Assembly: GCA_900319245.1 (NCBI GenBank)
Contig: ONNQ01000007.1
Location: 1 to 64,000, forward strand
Length of the DNA stretch: 64,000 nucleotides
Reading direction: 5' to 3'
DNA from: an uncultured Lachnospiraceae bacterium
GTDB lineage: Bacteria; Bacillota; Clostridia; Lachnospirales; Lachnospiraceae
The position numbers were made by a program, and so were the translations under genes. The notes beneath the pieces were generated by a model. The model ran no database searches and was not told the DNA's origin. It worked only from the letters and a program-made list of their open reading frames with translations. Of the stretch, positions 15,454-26,188 are shown one piece after another. How positions within the stretch are numbered: the stretch's first letter is position 1; every line of letters begins with the position of its first letter.

Positions 15454-18066
15454 TTACTCCTCGTCCTTGACAACGTAAGCGCCAAGTTCTCCGTTTTCCA
15501 CGTCGATCTCGATGATATCGCCCTCTTCCACTTCGTCCTGCAGGATCAGCCTTGCGGACAGTGTTTCGACATGCTTCTGAATATACCTCTTGAGCGGTCT
15601 TGCGCCATAGGAGGGATCATAGGCCGCATCGGCGACAAATTTCTTCGCTTCCTCCGTAAGGCGGATGGTGATCTGCCTGTCCTCCAGTCTCTTGTTGAGA
15701 TCTTCGATGATCAGGTCGATGATGCCCGCAATATTGTCCTTGGTCAGAGGCTTGAAGAGAATGATCTCGTCCAATCTGTTGAGGAACTCGGGACGGAAAT
15801 GGCTGTGCAGGAGGTTCATGACGCTCTGCTGCGTCGCCTCCGTGATCTCTCCTTCCTCTCCGACATTGTCTTCCAGATCGGCCAGGATCTGCTGGGCACC
15901 GATATTAGAAGTCATGATCAGGATTGTGTTCTTAAAGTCCACAGTCCTTCCCTGGGAATCGGTGATCCGTCCGTCATCGAGGACCTGCAGAAGGACGTTG
16001 AATACGTCCGGATGCGCTTTCTCGATCTCATCGAAGAGGACAACGCTGTAGGGCTTGCGGCGAACCGCCTCTGTCAGCTGGCCGCCTTCTTCATAGCCCA
16101 CATATCCGGGCGGCGCTCCGATCAGTCTCGATACGGAGAATTTCTCCATATACTCACTCATATCGATGCGGACGATATTCTTCTCGTCGTCAAACAGGGC
16201 CTGAGCCAGTGCTTTGGCAAGTTCCGTCTTACCGACGCCGGTAGGTCCCAGGAACATGAAGGAGCCGATCGGCTTGGTGGGATCCTTGATGCCGGCTTTA
16301 CTTCTGAGGATTGCCTCGGAGACCTTGGTCACCGCTTCATCCTGTCCGATCACTCTTCTATGGAGTTCCTCGTCCAGATGGAGCGTCTTGGAGCGCTCGC
16401 TCTCGGTCAGTTTACTGATCGGGATGCCGGTCCAACGGGATACGATACGTCCGATCTCGTTCTCCGTGACGCGCTCGTGCACAAGAGAGACATCTTCGTC
16501 CTTCATCTTGTTCTCTTCTTCTTGAAGCTGCTTTTTCAGAGCCGGCAGTGTGCCATACTGCAGTTCCGCCGCCTTATTGAGGTCGCCCTTCTGCTGGGCC
16601 TTCTGGATTTCGCCGTTCACCTGGTCGATCTGCTCGCGGATCTTGGAGAGCTGGTCGACTCTCGCCTTCTCATTCTCCCATTGCGCCTTACGGCTGGCAA
16701 AAGACTCCTTGAGTTCGGCAAGTTCCTTCTGCAGATCCTGCAGGCGCTCCATGCTCAGCTTGTCATCCTCTTTCTTGAGCGCTGTCTCTTCGATCTCAAG
16801 CTGCAAGATTTTCCTCTGCTGCTCATCGAGTTCTGTGGGCAGCGAGTTCATCTCTGTCTTGATCAAAGCACAGGCTTCATCCACAAGGTCAATCGCTTTA
16901 TCGGGCAAAAACCGGTCCGAAATATATCTGTTGGAAAGCACCGCCGCGCTCACCAGCGCATTGTCCATGATCTTGACGCCGTGATAGACTTCATAGCGCT
17001 CTTTGAGTCCGCGCAGAATGGAAATCGTATCCTCCACAGTCGGCTCGTCGACCATGACGGGCTGGAAACGTCTTTCCAGTGCGGCATCCTTCTCAATATA
17101 CTGCCTGTATTCCTTGAGGGTCGTCGCGCCGATGCAGTGCAGTTCGCCTCTGGCCAGCATAGGCTTGAGCATATTGCCGGCGTCCATGGCGCCTTCTGAT
17201 TTGCCGGCGCCGACGATCGTGTGCAGCTCATCGATAAAAAGAATGATCTCACCGTCACTCTGACGAACGTCTTCCAGAACGGCTTTCAGTCTCTCCTCGA
17301 ACTCACCTCGATACTTGGCGCCTGCCACCAGAGATCCCATATTGAGGGAGAAAATCTTCTTGTCCTTGAGACCTTCCGGCACATCGCCGGCGGCGATTCT
17401 CTGGGCCAGTCCCTCTACAACGGCGGTCTTGCCGACGCCGGGCTCACCGATCAGAACCGGATTGTTCTTGGTCTTTCTGGAGAGAATGCGGACCACATTG
17501 CGGATCTCCGCGTCTCTTCCGATGACGGGATCAAGCTTCTGATCTCTCGCCTTTTCAACAAGCTCCTCGCCGTACTTGGCAAGCGTATCATAGGTTGCTT
17601 CCGGATTGTCCGATGTCACTCTCTGATTGCCTCTGACAGTCGACAGCGCTTTTAAGAAGCTGTCTCTTGTAATGCCATACTCCTTAAAAATCTGCTTTAA
17701 AACGCGGTCTGCGTTGCGGATGAGGGACAGGAAAAGGTGTTCCACACTCACATACTCGTCGCCGAGCTGCTTAGCCTCATTTTCCGCGCCAAGAAGCACT
17801 TTATTCAGATCGCCGCTGACATAGACGCGGGATTCGGATCCCTGCACCTTGTTGACGCCTGCGAGCGCTCTCTCCGCTCTCTGCTTGAACTCCTGCGGGT
17901 CGATTTCCATCTTCTGGATCAGTTTCAGGATCAGACTGTCTTCAATGGTCAAAAGACTGTATAACAGATGTTCCTGTTCGATCTGCTGATTCCCATATTC
18001 ATATGCAAGCTTCTCGCACTGATTCACAGCTTCAATGGACTTTTGTGTAAATTTCTGGATATTCAT
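15454..18066 (-). CDS. clpB: ATP-dependent disaggregase ClpB
   Basis: This hexameric AAA+ unfoldase pulls polypeptides out of aggregates together with DnaK. The 870 residues include the N-domain (1-145), AAA-1 with Walker A GEPGVGKT near 207 and Walker B LFIDELH, and the coiled-coil M-domain (about 405-530, rich in Glu, Lys and Gln) that distinguishes ClpB from ClpA/C. AAA-2 follows with GPTGVGKT near 608 and [14 protein letters not shown]. No IGL/IGF-type ClpP-binding loop is evident, consistent with a disaggregase. AAGGAGG precedes the ATG. It is monocistronic between its own promoter and a strong terminator, with a palindrome in the promoter spacer that may be the heat-shock operator. The length is standard for the family. 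Confidence 0.97.
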   Translation of the reverse strand: MNIQKFTQKSIEAVNQCEKLAYEYGNQQIEQEHLLYSLLTIEDSLILKLIQKMEIDPQEFKQRAERALAGVNKVQGSESRVYVSGDLNKVLLGAENEAKQLGDEYVSVEHLFLSLIRNADRVLKQIFKEYGITRDSFLKALSTVRGNQRVTSDNPEATYDTLAKYGEELVEKARDQKLDPVIGRDAEIRNVVRILSRKTKNNPVLIGEPGVGKTAVVEGLAQRIAAGDVPEGLKDKKIFSLNMGSLVAGAKYRGEFEERLKAVLEDVRQSDGEIILFIDELHTIVGAGKSEGAMDAGNMLKPMLARGELHCIGATTLKEYRQYIEKDAALERRFQPVMVDEPTVEDTISILRGLKERYEVYHGVKIMDNALVSAAVLSNRYISDRFLPDKAIDLVDEACALIKTEMNSLPTELDEQQRKILQLEIEETALKKEDDKLSMERLQDLQKELAELKESFASRKAQWENEKARVDQLSKIREQIDQVNGEIQKAQQKGDLNKAAELQYGTLPALKKQLQEEENKMKDEDVSLVHERVTENEIGRIVSRWTGIPISKLTESERSKTLHLDEELHRRVIGQDEAVTKVSEAILRSKAGIKDPTKPIGSFMFLGPTGVGKTELAKALAQALFDDEKNIVRIDMSEYMEKFSVSRLIGAPPGYVGYEEGGQLTEAVRRKPYSVVLFDEIEKAHPDVFNVLLQVLDDGRITDSQGRTVDFKNTILIMTSNIGAQQILADLEDNVGEEGEITEATQQSVMNLLHSHFRPEFLNRLDEIILFKPLTKDNIAGIIDLIIEDLNKRLEDRQITIRLTEEAKKFVADAAYDPSYGARPLKRYIQKHVETLSARLILQDEVEEGDIIEIDVENGELGAYVVKDEE

Positions 18067-18107
18067 ATCACAAGTCCTCCTTGCTTAGATTTCTTTGTTC
18101 TATAACT

Positions 18108-18135
18108 ACTATAACACGTGCTATATTCTTGTCAA
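18108..18135 (-). promoter_or_regulatory. clpB: clpB promoter with palindromic operator candidate
   Basis: TTGACA (18130-18135) and TATAGT (18108-18113) are 16 bases apart on the minus strand. Filling the spacer is the 16-base inverted repeat TATAACACGTGCTATA (18110-18125), symmetric except for one pair. It matches neither CIRCE nor the CtsR heptad repeat. A repressor there would block both promoter elements. Confidence 0.6.
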
Positions 18136-18161
18136 GCAATATTTTGCCAAAATAGTAAAAA

Positions 18162-18193
18162 CAGGCCTTCGCATACTCACACGCAAAGGCCTG
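18162..18193 (-). terminator. Terminator of the DUF308 gene
   Basis: On the minus strand CAGGCCTTTGCG and CGCGAAGGCCTG-like arms (one mismatch) surround a 9-base loop and are followed by TTTTTA. Confidence 0.8.
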
Positions 18194-18214
18194 CTTCTTC
18201 GTTTTGATCAGTTC

Positions 18215-19090
18215 TTATTGGGGATTTTCCTCTCCGAAGGTCAGATCCGGCTTGTTGGCCGCAGGGGCCGGTTCTTCCGGCGCTGCTTCCACAGGCTCTG
18301 CTGTGACCGTTTCCTGAACCGGTGTCGCTGTGGGTTGTTCCTGTGCCGCTGTGGGCTGCTCCGGCGTCACTGCGGGCTGTACCGGTGTTGCTACTGGCTG
18401 TTCCGGTGTTGCTACTGGCTGTTCCGGTGTTGCTACTGGCTGTTCCGGTGTTACTGCAGGCTGTTCCGCCGTCGCCTGGGGTTGTGCGGACGTTGCATTT
18501 GGCTGTACCGGTGATGCGCCTGCCTCCGGCTTCACTTCTTCTGCCTGCACATCGACCGCCTGTGCGTCCTTGTCCGCCTTGTGTACTCTGGAGATGACCC
18601 AGAGATCCGAAAGCCCGTCAAAGAGGAGAATGCCGCCTGCGATCCGCGTGATCAGCGCCGCGAGACTAAAGGCTCTGGTGATCAAAAACAAGCCGGCACC
18701 GATTGTGATCACTGCGATGATCAGGGAGAGCCACCATCTGCTGTAGCGTTTTTTTGACAGTGTAAATGTCTCGCCGAGATTGATGAGTCCGCTGATCAAA
18801 ACCAGAATTCCCATGATCATCGGAATCAGTTTGACCAGTTCCTCCGGATGCAGGAAAATGACCGCCCCGCAAATGATCATGACCGCTGCCATGACAAGAA
18901 GGAGCGATTTGGCTGGCGAATCATGGTCTTTATAAAACTGATACGCCGCGGCGAGACCGCCGATTGCCACAAGCGCACCGACACACTTGGCCATGATGAT
19001 CAAACTGGCGGCCGGCCATATGAGTAGTATGATGCCCAGTACAGCAGCGCCCACTGCAAATATGATGCGGTTGGTCGTAAAGCTCTTCAT
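18215..19090 (-). CDS. DUF308 (HdeD-like) membrane protein with Pro-rich repeat tail
   Basis: The 291 residues have a membrane half (about 1-180) with six hydrophobic segments in the tandem arrangement of DUF308/HdeD proteins, linked to acid or envelope stress in enterobacteria. A hydrophilic tail (about 195-291) follows, made of Pro-, Gln-, Val- and Thr-rich heptads such as EQPVATP. At least four heptads are near-identical and correspond to an exact 21-bp DNA repeat at about 18380-18465. The tail has no recognisable domain and is expected on one membrane face as an extended linker. GGAGGGG precedes the ATG. The function is unknown. It sits between clpB and ysxC but has its own terminator. 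Confidence 0.75.
   Translation of the reverse strand: MKSFTTNRIIFAVGAAVLGIILLIWPAASLIIMAKCVGALVAIGGLAAAYQFYKDHDSPAKSLLLVMAAVMIICGAVIFLHPEELVKLIPMIMGILVLISGLINLGETFTLSKKRYSRWWLSLIIAVITIGAGLFLITRAFSLAALITRIAGGILLFDGLSDLWVISRVHKADKDAQAVDVQAEEVKPEAGASPVQPNATSAQPQATAEQPAVTPEQPVATPEQPVATPEQPVATPVQPAVTPEQPTAAQEQPTATPVQETVTAEPVEAAPEEPAPAANKPDLTFGEENPQ
18380..18465. repeat. 21-bp in-frame tandem repeat (Pro-rich heptad)
   Basis: Four successive copies of a 21-base unit (GGTGTTGCTACTGGCTGTTCC on the plus strand, the last copy diverged) encode repeated EQPVATP heptads in the DUF308 protein. Flanking half-conserved units (PVQPAVTP, EQPTAAQ) show older expansion. Copy number is likely to vary between strains. 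Confidence 0.75.
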
Positions 19091-19173
19091 GATCCCCTCC
19101 GATCCATTCTCTTACAATCTGCGCAGGAATACAGTAATCCCCCCTGTGATTTGTAACATTACGTCACTAACCA

Positions 19174-19794
19174 TTATACCATAGGTTCGTCTTTCTGAAG
19201 AAATCCTTCCAGTATATTGTAGATATCTTCCCGGCCCGCTTTACTAAGTCCCGAGAAGGGGATCACTTCAAAACTCACCTCATGGCTTGCCCTGCTCTTC
19301 TCTTTGATGGTTCTGCGGATCATGGCTGTCTGCTTGGCAATCTGACTTCTCTTAAGTTTGTCGGATTTGGTCGCAATGATATAGGGCGTAAATCCCGCCG
19401 CGACAACCCAATCAAACATCATGACGTCGTTGTCAGAAGGCTCATGTCTTGCGTCAACTAGAAGAAAGACCGCTTCCAGCATTTTACTGGAATGCAGATA
19501 ATTCTCGATCATCTTGCCCCATTGCTGCTTGACCTTGACGCCGGCCGTCGCATAGCCATATCCGGGCAGATCGACCAGATATAATTCGTCGTTAATGTTA
19601 TAGTAGTTGATCGTCTGTGTTTTGCCAGGCGTGGCACTTGTTCTGGCATAGGATTTGCGGTTCATCAGCGCATTGATGAGCGTAGATTTACCGACGTTGC
19701 TCTTTCCGGCAAAGGCAAATTCCGGTTTGGTATTCTCGGGAAGTTTGCTGGTAATACCGCATACAGTCTCAAGATTGACAGTTTTAATGATCAT
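19174..19794 (-). CDS. ysxC: Ribosome biogenesis GTPase YsxC/EngB
   Basis: A 206-residue TRAFAC GTPase needed for late assembly of the 50S subunit. The G motifs are complete: GKSNVGKST (G1), a Thr-containing G2 in ATPGKTQTINYY, DLPGYGY (G3), TKSDKL (G4) and SGLSK-type G5. The ATG at 19794 is preceded by AAAGGA. An in-frame upstream stretch to 19854 would add 20 residues not seen in the family. It lies 108 bases after clpX in the clpP-clpX direction, a common Firmicute neighbourhood (clpX-lon-ysxC), here without lon. Confidence 0.95.
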   Translation of the reverse strand: MIIKTVNLETVCGITSKLPENTKPEFAFAGKSNVGKSTLINALMNRKSYARTSATPGKTQTINYYNINDELYLVDLPGYGYATAGVKVKQQWGKMIENYLHSSKMLEAVFLLVDARHEPSDNDVMMFDWVVAAGFTPYIIATKSDKLKRSQIAKQTAMIRRTIKEKSRASHEVSFEVIPFSGLSKAGREDIYNILEGFLQKDEPMV

Positions 19795-19902
19795 AGATTT
19801 CCTTTCTGTTGGATCGTCTATCAAAAATTGCATATAAAGATTTCGCTTCCGCACCGTAATGCAGAAGCGAATTCATTTCTGTTGTATATCTGCGTCCTGC
19901 AC

Positions 19903-21201
19903 TCAGTTGGCCTCCAAAAGGTCGATGGTCTTGAGCTCCGGCTTCTCTCTGATCACCAGCGGCGCTGCGCCGTCCAAAACACACGCTTTGGTGATAACGC
20001 ATTCCTTGATCGTATTATCAGAGGGAATCGTGTACATGACGTCCATCATGGCCTTCTCCATAATGGAGCGAAGTCCTCTGGCACCTGTCTTTCTCTCCAC
20101 AGCCAGATCCGCGATCGCATCGAGCGCGTCGTCTTCAAAGGAGAGCTTCACGCCGTCATAGGAGAACAGCTTTCTGTACTGCTTGATCAGCGCATTCTTG
20201 GGCTCCTTGAGGATCCGGATCAGTGCGTCCCGATCCAGTTCATTGAGCGTAGTGACAACCGGCACACGACCGATAAATTCGGGGATCAGTCCGAATTTGA
20301 CAAGATCCTGGGGCAGAACCTGACGCAGGGTCTCATCCATCTTCTTGGTTTCACGTCCCTCAACCGCCGCGTTAAATCCCATTGATCTGCGGTCCATACG
20401 GGCGTTGATGATCTTCTCAAGGCCGTCAAATGCGCCGCCGACCATGAACAGGATATTGGTCGTATTGATCTGGATCAGTTCCTGCTGCGGGTGCTTGCGA
20501 CCGCCCTGGGGAGGTACCGATGCGTTCGTGCCCTCAATAATCTTGAGGAGCGCCTGCTGTACGCCTTCACCGGAGACGTCTCTTGTAATAGAGACGTTCT
20601 CGCCCTTCTTGGAAATCTTGTCGATTTCATCGATATAAATAATGCCGAGTTCAGCGCGCTCAATATTGTAATCCGCTGCCTGGATCAGCTTCAGAAGGAT
20701 GTTTTCCACATCTTCACCGACATAGCCGGCCTCTGTAAGCGTTGTTGCGTCTGCAATCGCAAACGGCACATTGATGATCTTGGCCAGCGTCTGCGCCAGA
20801 TAGGTCTTACCGGATCCGGTAGGACCGAGCATGAGAATATTGCTCTTTTGCAGTTCCACGCCGTCGTCGTCCTGTGCGCCGGATTTCTTGATCACGCGCT
20901 TGTAGTGATTGTATACAGAGACAGCCAGTGTTTTCTTGGCTTCATCCTGTCCGATCACATATTCGTCCAGGAAAGCCTTGATCTCCGCGGGCTTGAGCAG
21001 ATTGATGCCTTCTGTAGAATTCTCGCTGTCAGCATAATCGTCTTCCGGCATGGATTCGTCAATAATGTCAGCGCAAATCGCAACGCACTCATCGCAGATA
21101 TAAACGCCTTCCGGGCCGGCGATCAGTTTGGATACCTGATTCTCCGTTCTGCCACAGAAGGAGCATCTGCGCGGCGGCTGCATTTTTGTTTTATCTGCCA
21201 T
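19903..21201 (-). CDS. clpX: ClpXP protease ATPase subunit ClpX
   Basis: This hexameric unfoldase feeds substrates to ClpP. The 432 residues begin with the C4 zinc finger CSFCGR...CDEC (about 14-39). The AAA+ module follows with Walker A GPTGSGKT (near 129), Walker [11 protein letters not shown] (near 190) and sensor regions. An IGF-type loop that docks ClpP is expected near 270 and is seen as [12 protein letters not shown]-adjacent sequence. The ATG lies 11 bases inside the end of clpP, so the two are translationally coupled. Length and order are standard for the family. Confidence 0.96.
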   Translation of the reverse strand: MADKTKMQPPRRCSFCGRTENQVSKLIAGPEGVYICDECVAICADIIDESMPEDDYADSENSTEGINLLKPAEIKAFLDEYVIGQDEAKKTLAVSVYNHYKRVIKKSGAQDDDGVELQKSNILMLGPTGSGKTYLAQTLAKIINVPFAIADATTLTEAGYVGEDVENILLKLIQAADYNIERAELGIIYIDEIDKISKKGENVSITRDVSGEGVQQALLKIIEGTNASVPPQGGRKHPQQELIQINTTNILFMVGGAFDGLEKIINARMDRRSMGFNAAVEGRETKKMDETLRQVLPQDLVKFGLIPEFIGRVPVVTTLNELDRDALIRILKEPKNALIKQYRKLFSYDGVKLSFEDDALDAIADLAVERKTGARGLRSIMEKAMMDVMYTIPSDNTIKECVITKACVLDGAAPLVIREKPELKTIDLLEAN

Positions 21202-21796
21202 CCGTAATCTCCTTGCGGGTCGTATAGATCTTGTCGATCAGGCCATATTCAAGGGCCTGTTCAGGGGTCATCCAGTTGTCGCGATCGGTATCCTTTACGA
21301 TCTTCTCATAGGGCTGGCCGGTGTTCTGTGCAAGGAGTCTGTTCATTCTCTCCTTGATCGCCGCCATATGCGCCGCCTGTATCGCGATATCGGAGGCCTG
21401 TCCCTCTGTGCCGCCCAGAGGCTGGTGGATCAGGATCTCCGAATGAGGCAGAGAATATCTCTTGCCCTTTGTGCCGCCTGCCAGAAGGAAGGAGCCCATG
21501 CTGGCAGCCATGCCGACGCAAATCGTTGATACGTCGCACTTTACAAACTGCATGGTATCATAGATCGCCATACCTGCGGAAATGGATCCGCCGGGGCTGT
21601 TGATGTAGAACTGGATGTCCTTGTCGGGATCTTCTCCCTCGAGGAACAGCATCTGCGCTACGATGAGTTCTGCAGACGCATCCGTCACCTGATCGCCGAG
21701 GAAAATGATCCTCTCCTTAAGGAGACGGGAAAAAATATCGTAGGAACGTTCGCCGGTTCCTGTCTGCTCAATTACATAAGGAATATAATTTGCCAT
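21191..21796 (-). CDS. clpP: ATP-dependent Clp protease proteolytic subunit ClpP
   Basis: A 201-residue serine peptidase that forms the double heptameric chamber. The catalytic triad is visible: Ser in GMAASMGSF, His in [11 protein letters not shown] and Asp in the TDRDNW region. The N-terminal [12 protein letters not shown] is typical of the processed start. ATG at 21796 is chosen because GGAG stands nine bases upstream and it fits the family length; an upstream in-frame ATG would add 20 unlikely residues. Order tig-clpP-clpX with short gaps (60 bases after tig) indicates one protein-quality operon. Confidence 0.96.
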   Translation of the reverse strand: MANYIPYVIEQTGTGERSYDIFSRLLKERIIFLGDQVTDASAELIVAQMLFLEGEDPDKDIQFYINSPGGSISAGMAIYDTMQFVKCDVSTICVGMAASMGSFLLAGGTKGKRYSLPHSEILIHQPLGGTEGQASDIAIQAAHMAAIKERMNRLLAQNTGQPYEKIVKDTDRDNWMTPEQALEYGLIDKIYTTRKEITDGR

Positions 21797-21856
21797 TTGT
21801 GGTCTCCAATCATTACGTAAGGCGGAGCGCATAATTTCCTGCACTCCGCCTCCCAA

Positions 21857-23149
21857 TTACTTCTCTACAGCATTGTCAGCGACAAAGGAAACAGCCTTCT
21901 GAACAGCGATATCCTCCATCATTCTGTCTTTCTCTCTGCCTTCGAAGATCTTCTTGATCGTCTCAAGATCGGTTCCATACGCTTCTGCAAGCTTGCCGAG
22001 CTCGACTTCGAAGTCCTCTTCGGTAGCAACGATATTCTCAGCCTTCACGATCTCTTCCAGAACGAGACGAGTGCGGATGCGCTTGTCAGCCTGATCCTTC
22101 ACTTCGTCCATCATCTTCTCTCTGCTTCCGCCCATGTAGGAGAAGTACTGATCGATGTTAAGTCCCTGAGACTGCAGTCTCTGTGCGAACTCATCGACGA
22201 TCTGCTCCTGCTGTGCCTTGAGCATGGGCTCGGGGATGGTGATATCGGAATCAGCGATGATCGCGTCGATCACTTTGTTCTCTTTCTCGGTTCTGGCCTG
22301 CTCTTCCTTGCGGACCTCAAGGTTCTTTCTGATGTCAGCCTTGTACTCGTCCAGTGTGGAGAACTCAGAAACATCATCTGCGAACTCATCGTTGAGTTCA
22401 GGAAGGACCTTCTCTGTGATCTTGAGAACGGTGCACTTAAATACGGCGGGCTTTCCTGCCAGGTCAGCAGACTGATAATTCTCAGGGAATGTCACGTTGA
22501 CATCCATCTCTTTGCCGATCTCTGCGCCTACCAGCTGCTCTTCGAAGCCGGGGATGAAGGAACCGGAACCGATGGTCAGCGGATAATCCTCGCCCTTGCC
22601 GCCTTCAAACGCTACGCCGTCAACAAAGCCTTCAAAGTTGAGGTTGACTCTGTCGCCATCCGCAACGGGTCTGTCTGTGACTTCGTTGTAAGTCGCGTTC
22701 TTTTCCTGCTCTTTGGTAAGCTCAGCCTCGACTTCTTCGTCCGATACGCTGATCTCAGTCTTCTCGACTTCTACGCCCTTGTACTTGCCAAGGCCTACCG
22801 GAGGCTTTACAGCAACAACGGCGGTGTATATGAAGGGCTTGCCGGCCTCAACCTGCACAACGTCGATCTCAGGGTTGGAAGAGATCTCATCGCTGATCTC
22901 GCAGTTCTGTGCGTTCTCAGGATAGGTGCTGTTGATCGTGTCATTGATCGCATCCTCCAGGAATACGCCTGTGCCATACATCTGCTCGATGAGCTTTCTA
23001 GGCGCTTTACCCTTGCGGAAGCCGGGAACATTGATTCTGTTTCTCTGCTTGCGATATACTTTATCAATTGCTTTATCAAATTCTTCGGCGCTCACTTCAA
23101 TAGTGAGTTTCGCCATACTGTTTTCCAATTTTTCAACGGTAACGCTCAT
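21857..23149 (-). CDS. tig: Trigger factor
   Basis: A ribosome-bound chaperone and peptidyl-prolyl isomerase. The 430 residues show the ribosome-binding domain with the signature VPGFRKGKAPRKLIE (about 41-55). An FKBP-type domain (about 160-245, GDRVNLNFEGFVDG and GSGSFIPGFEEQLVG) follows, then the helical C-terminal substrate cradle. The length is normal. CAGGAGG lies ten bases upstream of the ATG. It heads the tig-clpP-clpX set and is the usual first gene of this cluster in Firmicutes. Confidence 0.97.
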   Translation of the reverse strand: MSVTVEKLENSMAKLTIEVSAEEFDKAIDKVYRKQRNRINVPGFRKGKAPRKLIEQMYGTGVFLEDAINDTINSTYPENAQNCEISDEISSNPEIDVVQVEAGKPFIYTAVVAVKPPVGLGKYKGVEVEKTEISVSDEEVEAELTKEQEKNATYNEVTDRPVADGDRVNLNFEGFVDGVAFEGGKGEDYPLTIGSGSFIPGFEEQLVGAEIGKEMDVNVTFPENYQSADLAGKPAVFKCTVLKITEKVLPELNDEFADDVSEFSTLDEYKADIRKNLEVRKEEQARTEKENKVIDAIIADSDITIPEPMLKAQQEQIVDEFAQRLQSQGLNIDQYFSYMGGSREKMMDEVKDQADKRIRTRLVLEEIVKAENIVATEEDFEVELGKLAEAYGTDLETIKKIFEGREKDRMMEDIAVQKAVSFVADNAVEK

Positions 23150-23232
23150 TGAATATTATCCTCCTGTCTGGTTTACGCAATTACAGTGCATTATATCACA
23201 ACATCTTTGAAATTTCCAACATGGAAATCTGT

Positions 23233-24759
23233 TTATTTGCCGATTCTTCCATAAACTTCCGCGAATTCTCTCATAGAAGCAGCAAGATCCGGCGTCAGCT
23301 CGCCCGGAAGCAGTCTCCAGCACCAGTTTCCACCAAGTGTTGAGGGGGTGTTGATCCTGCCTTCCGATCCAATATCGAGGTAATCCTGAATCGGAATGAT
23401 CGCCGTACCGGCGACGCTGCGCATCGCGAGCCGGATCAGATCCCACGTCGCTGTGCGGCTGCTGTGAATATCTGCATACTGTTTAATAAATTTTCTTTGT
23501 TTTCTGTCAGCGGTTGTAAACCAGCCGCGAGTTGTATCATTGTCATGCGTTCCCGTATACACAATCGCGTTCGTGGGATAATTGTGGGGCAGGTACTCGT
23601 TGTCCGGGTCTCCCTCAAAAGCGAACTGCAGGACTTTCATGCCGGGATAGCCGGTCTTTTTGACAAGGCGCAGGACCGATTTGGTCAGATACCCCAGATC
23701 CTCCGCAATGATCTCCCGCTTTCCAAGCTTCTCTTTGACAGTTGCAAAGAGATCATACCCCGGGCCTTTACGCCATTCACCATCCATCGCTGTGTCACTT
23801 CCATAAGGAACTGCCCAGTACTCGTCAAATCCGCGAAAATGATCGATCCTGACAACGTCATACAGGCGGAACATCTGCGCAAGGCGGCGGATCCACCACT
23901 CGTACCCGGTCTTCTTGTGATACTCCCAGCGATAGATCGGATTCCCCCACAGCTGGCCCGTTGCCGAAAAAGCATCCGGCGGTACGCCGGCCACAACCGT
24001 AGGAAACCCTTTTTCGTCAAATTCAAACAGCTCCGGATGGCTCCATGTATCCGCGCTGTCAAAAGCCACGTAGATCGGAATATCGCCGATGATCCGAATG
24101 CCCTTTTTATTGGCATACTCTTTCAGCTTCTTCCACTGCGCCGCGAACAGATACTGGAGAAATTCGTAGAATCGGATCTCCTCGTCGAGCATGGTTCTAT
24201 AGTGGTCCATAGCAGCCTTTTTGCGGAGCCTGATATCCTCGGGCCATACCATGAACATCAGGCCGTCATAATGCTCTTTCACAGCGCTGAACAAGGCAAA
24301 ATCGGGCAGCCAGTCGCTGTTCTTGGCTCGGAAATCCTCAAACTCTTTCCTCTCGTGATCATACTCTTTCCCTGCCCATTTTTCGCCAGGATGGAGGCAG
24401 AAAGGGCTGCCGACGTAGGATCTGCGAAGAAACGCGTAGCGGCTTCTGTATATTTTCTCATAATCCACCGTGCGGGGTTCTTTGCCAAAATCAAATCGTT
24501 CGGCACTTTCCCGGTCTATGTATCCGGCTTCGATCATGGCCTCCGGATCAATAAAATACGGATTCCCGGCAAAGGTCGAAAAAGACTGATAGGGTGAATC
24601 CCCATATCCCGTCGGTCCAAGCGGAAGAATCTGCCAGTAGGTCTGCCCGGCTTCGGCAAGGAAATCAACAAAATCATAGGCTTCTTTGGAAAAGCATCCG
24701 ATCCCGTAGCGGGAAGGGAGGCTTGCTACCGGGAGCAGCACCCCACATCTTCTATTCAT
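23233..24759 (-). CDS. malQ: 4-alpha-glucanotransferase (amylomaltase)
   Basis: A GH77 enzyme of 508 residues that transfers alpha-1,4-glucan segments between maltodextrins, releasing glucose, in the cytoplasm. The catalytic positions are present: the nucleophile Asp in VVRIDHFRGF (near 295), the acid/base Glu in IIAEDLG (near 343) and the transition-state Asp in TGTHDND (near 395). The 250s-type loop and the N-terminal RRCGVLLPVASLPSRYGIGCFS are family features. It lies upstream of tig in the same direction with an 83-base gap. The glgP gene in the same window is its usual metabolic partner in maltodextrin and glycogen breakdown. Confidence 0.96.
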   Translation of the reverse strand: MNRRCGVLLPVASLPSRYGIGCFSKEAYDFVDFLAEAGQTYWQILPLGPTGYGDSPYQSFSTFAGNPYFIDPEAMIEAGYIDRESAERFDFGKEPRTVDYEKIYRSRYAFLRRSYVGSPFCLHPGEKWAGKEYDHERKEFEDFRAKNSDWLPDFALFSAVKEHYDGLMFMVWPEDIRLRKKAAMDHYRTMLDEEIRFYEFLQYLFAAQWKKLKEYANKKGIRIIGDIPIYVAFDSADTWSHPELFEFDEKGFPTVVAGVPPDAFSATGQLWGNPIYRWEYHKKTGYEWWIRRLAQMFRLYDVVRIDHFRGFDEYWAVPYGSDTAMDGEWRKGPGYDLFATVKEKLGKREIIAEDLGYLTKSVLRLVKKTGYPGMKVLQFAFEGDPDNEYLPHNYPTNAIVYTGTHDNDTTRGWFTTADRKQRKFIKQYADIHSSRTATWDLIRLAMRSVAGTAIIPIQDYLDIGSEGRINTPSTLGGNWCWRLLPGELTPDLAASMREFAEVYGRIGK

Positions 24760-24820
24760 ACTATAGTCCTCTTACAAACAGTTAATAGCGGCACCTGTCT
24801 TAGACAGGATTGGGAAGTGG

Positions 24821-26188
24821 TTAGTAGAGCCACTTCTGTTTTTTGACAATGCTTACGAATTCCCCGTTGTTCCTGGTCTTGGCAAACAGATCGAGGACCT
24901 GATTGACAGCTTCTTCCGATTTGACGCCGTTGAAGGCCCGGCGGATCATATTGATCGATTCGAGCTCGTCGGGCGTCAGAAGCAGGTCGTCTCTTCTCGT
25001 ACTTGATTTCTGGATATCGATCGCGGGGAAGATCCTGCGCTCGGAGAGCTTGCGGTCAAGGACCATTTCCATGTTGCCGGTGCCCTTGAATTCCTCGTAA
25101 ACAACTTCATCCATCTTGCTGCCTGTCTCGATCAGAGCAGTAGCGAGAATGGTCAGGCTTCCGCCCTCTCTCATCTTTCTGGCTGCGCCAAAAAAACGCT
25201 TGGGCATATGCAGCGCTGCCGGGTCAAGACCGCCGGAAAGCGTTCTTCCGCTGGAAGGCTCCGTCAGGTTATAGGCGCGGGTGAGACGCGTAATGCTGTC
25301 GAGCAGGATCATGACGTCCTTTTTGTGTTCAACAAGGCGCTTGGCTCTTTCGATGACCATTTCAGAGACGCGCTTATGGTGCTCCGGAAGTTCGTCAAAC
25401 GTAGAATAGATGACTTCTACATTGGGGCCCTCGATTGCCTCTTTAATATCCGTCACTTCCTCGGGGCGCTCGTCAATGAGCAGAATGATCAGGTGGATCT
25501 CCGGATTATTGGCCTTGACCGATTTCGCGACCTCTTTCATCAGGGTCGTTTTACCTGCCTTAGGCGGTGAAACGATCATGCCTCTTTGTCCCTTGCCGAC
25601 AGGGCACATGAGGTCCATGACCCGCATGGAAACGCCGGCGCCGGGTTTCTCAAGACGGATTCTTTCTTCGGGGAAGATCGGCGTCATGTCCTCGAAATTA
25701 TAGCGCTTCGTGGCTTCTTCCGGTTTCATCTCATTGACAGACTTCACAAAGAGCAGCGCGCCGAATTTCTCCCCCTGGGTCTTAACGCGGATATTTCCGT
25801 TTACGATATCGCCTGTTTTAAGATTAAATCTTCGAATCTGGCTGGGCGCCACATAGATGTCATTTTCTCCCGGCAGGTAGTTGGCGCACCGGATGAATCC
25901 GTATCCATCAGGCATGACCTCAAGAATACCGTTTGCGATCTGTCCGCTGTCAAGTTCACTGGGCAATTCATTTTTGTGAACAATCGGCGTATCGGGCTTT
26001 TTCTGTTCCGATCTCGGAATCTTGCCGCCGTTCTGGGCAGCGAGCTGCGCGGCGTCCTCTTCGTCTTTCTTGAGAAGCGCCTCAATCAAGTCCGCCTTTT
26101 TCAGTGTCGATATCTTCTTCATTCCTCTTTTCTTGGCAATTTCACGAAGATTCTGAAGTGCCAGGGACTCATATCTTTCTTTAGTCAT
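24821..26188 (-). CDS. rho: Transcription termination factor Rho
   Basis: This hexameric RNA helicase ends untranslated transcripts. The 455 residues start with a Rho-N helix bundle ([18 protein letters not shown]), followed by a charged linker. A cold-shock RNA-binding domain (about 80-155, [30 protein letters not shown]) comes next, then the RecA-like ATPase with Walker [11 protein letters not shown] (near 210). The Q/R loops complete it ([39 protein letters not shown]). AAGGAGGAGC precedes the ATG. It is preceded by a DUF4364 gene with a 180-base gap, where a candidate promoter (TTGTAT...TATTAA) is weak. Confidence 0.96.
   Translation of the reverse strand: MTKERYESLALQNLREIAKKRGMKKISTLKKADLIEALLKKDEEDAAQLAAQNGGKIPRSEQKKPDTPIVHKNELPSELDSGQIANGILEVMPDGYGFIRCANYLPGENDIYVAPSQIRRFNLKTGDIVNGNIRVKTQGEKFGALLFVKSVNEMKPEEATKRYNFEDMTPIFPEERIRLEKPGAGVSMRVMDLMCPVGKGQRGMIVSPPKAGKTTLMKEVAKSVKANNPEIHLIILLIDERPEEVTDIKEAIEGPNVEVIYSTFDELPEHHKRVSEMVIERAKRLVEHKKDVMILLDSITRLTRAYNLTEPSSGRTLSGGLDPAALHMPKRFFGAARKMREGGSLTILATALIETGSKMDEVVYEEFKGTGNMEMVLDRKLSERRIFPAIDIQKSSTRRDDLLLTPDELESINMIRRAFNGVKSEEAVNQVLDLFAKTRNNGEFVSIVKKQKWLY

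Noticed and set aside
24793-24808. CCTGTCTTAGACAGG palindrome between malQ and rho as an operator or SOS box
   Set aside because: It does not match the LexA consensus and lies after the rho stop; a short hairpin in the operon gap is the simpler reading.
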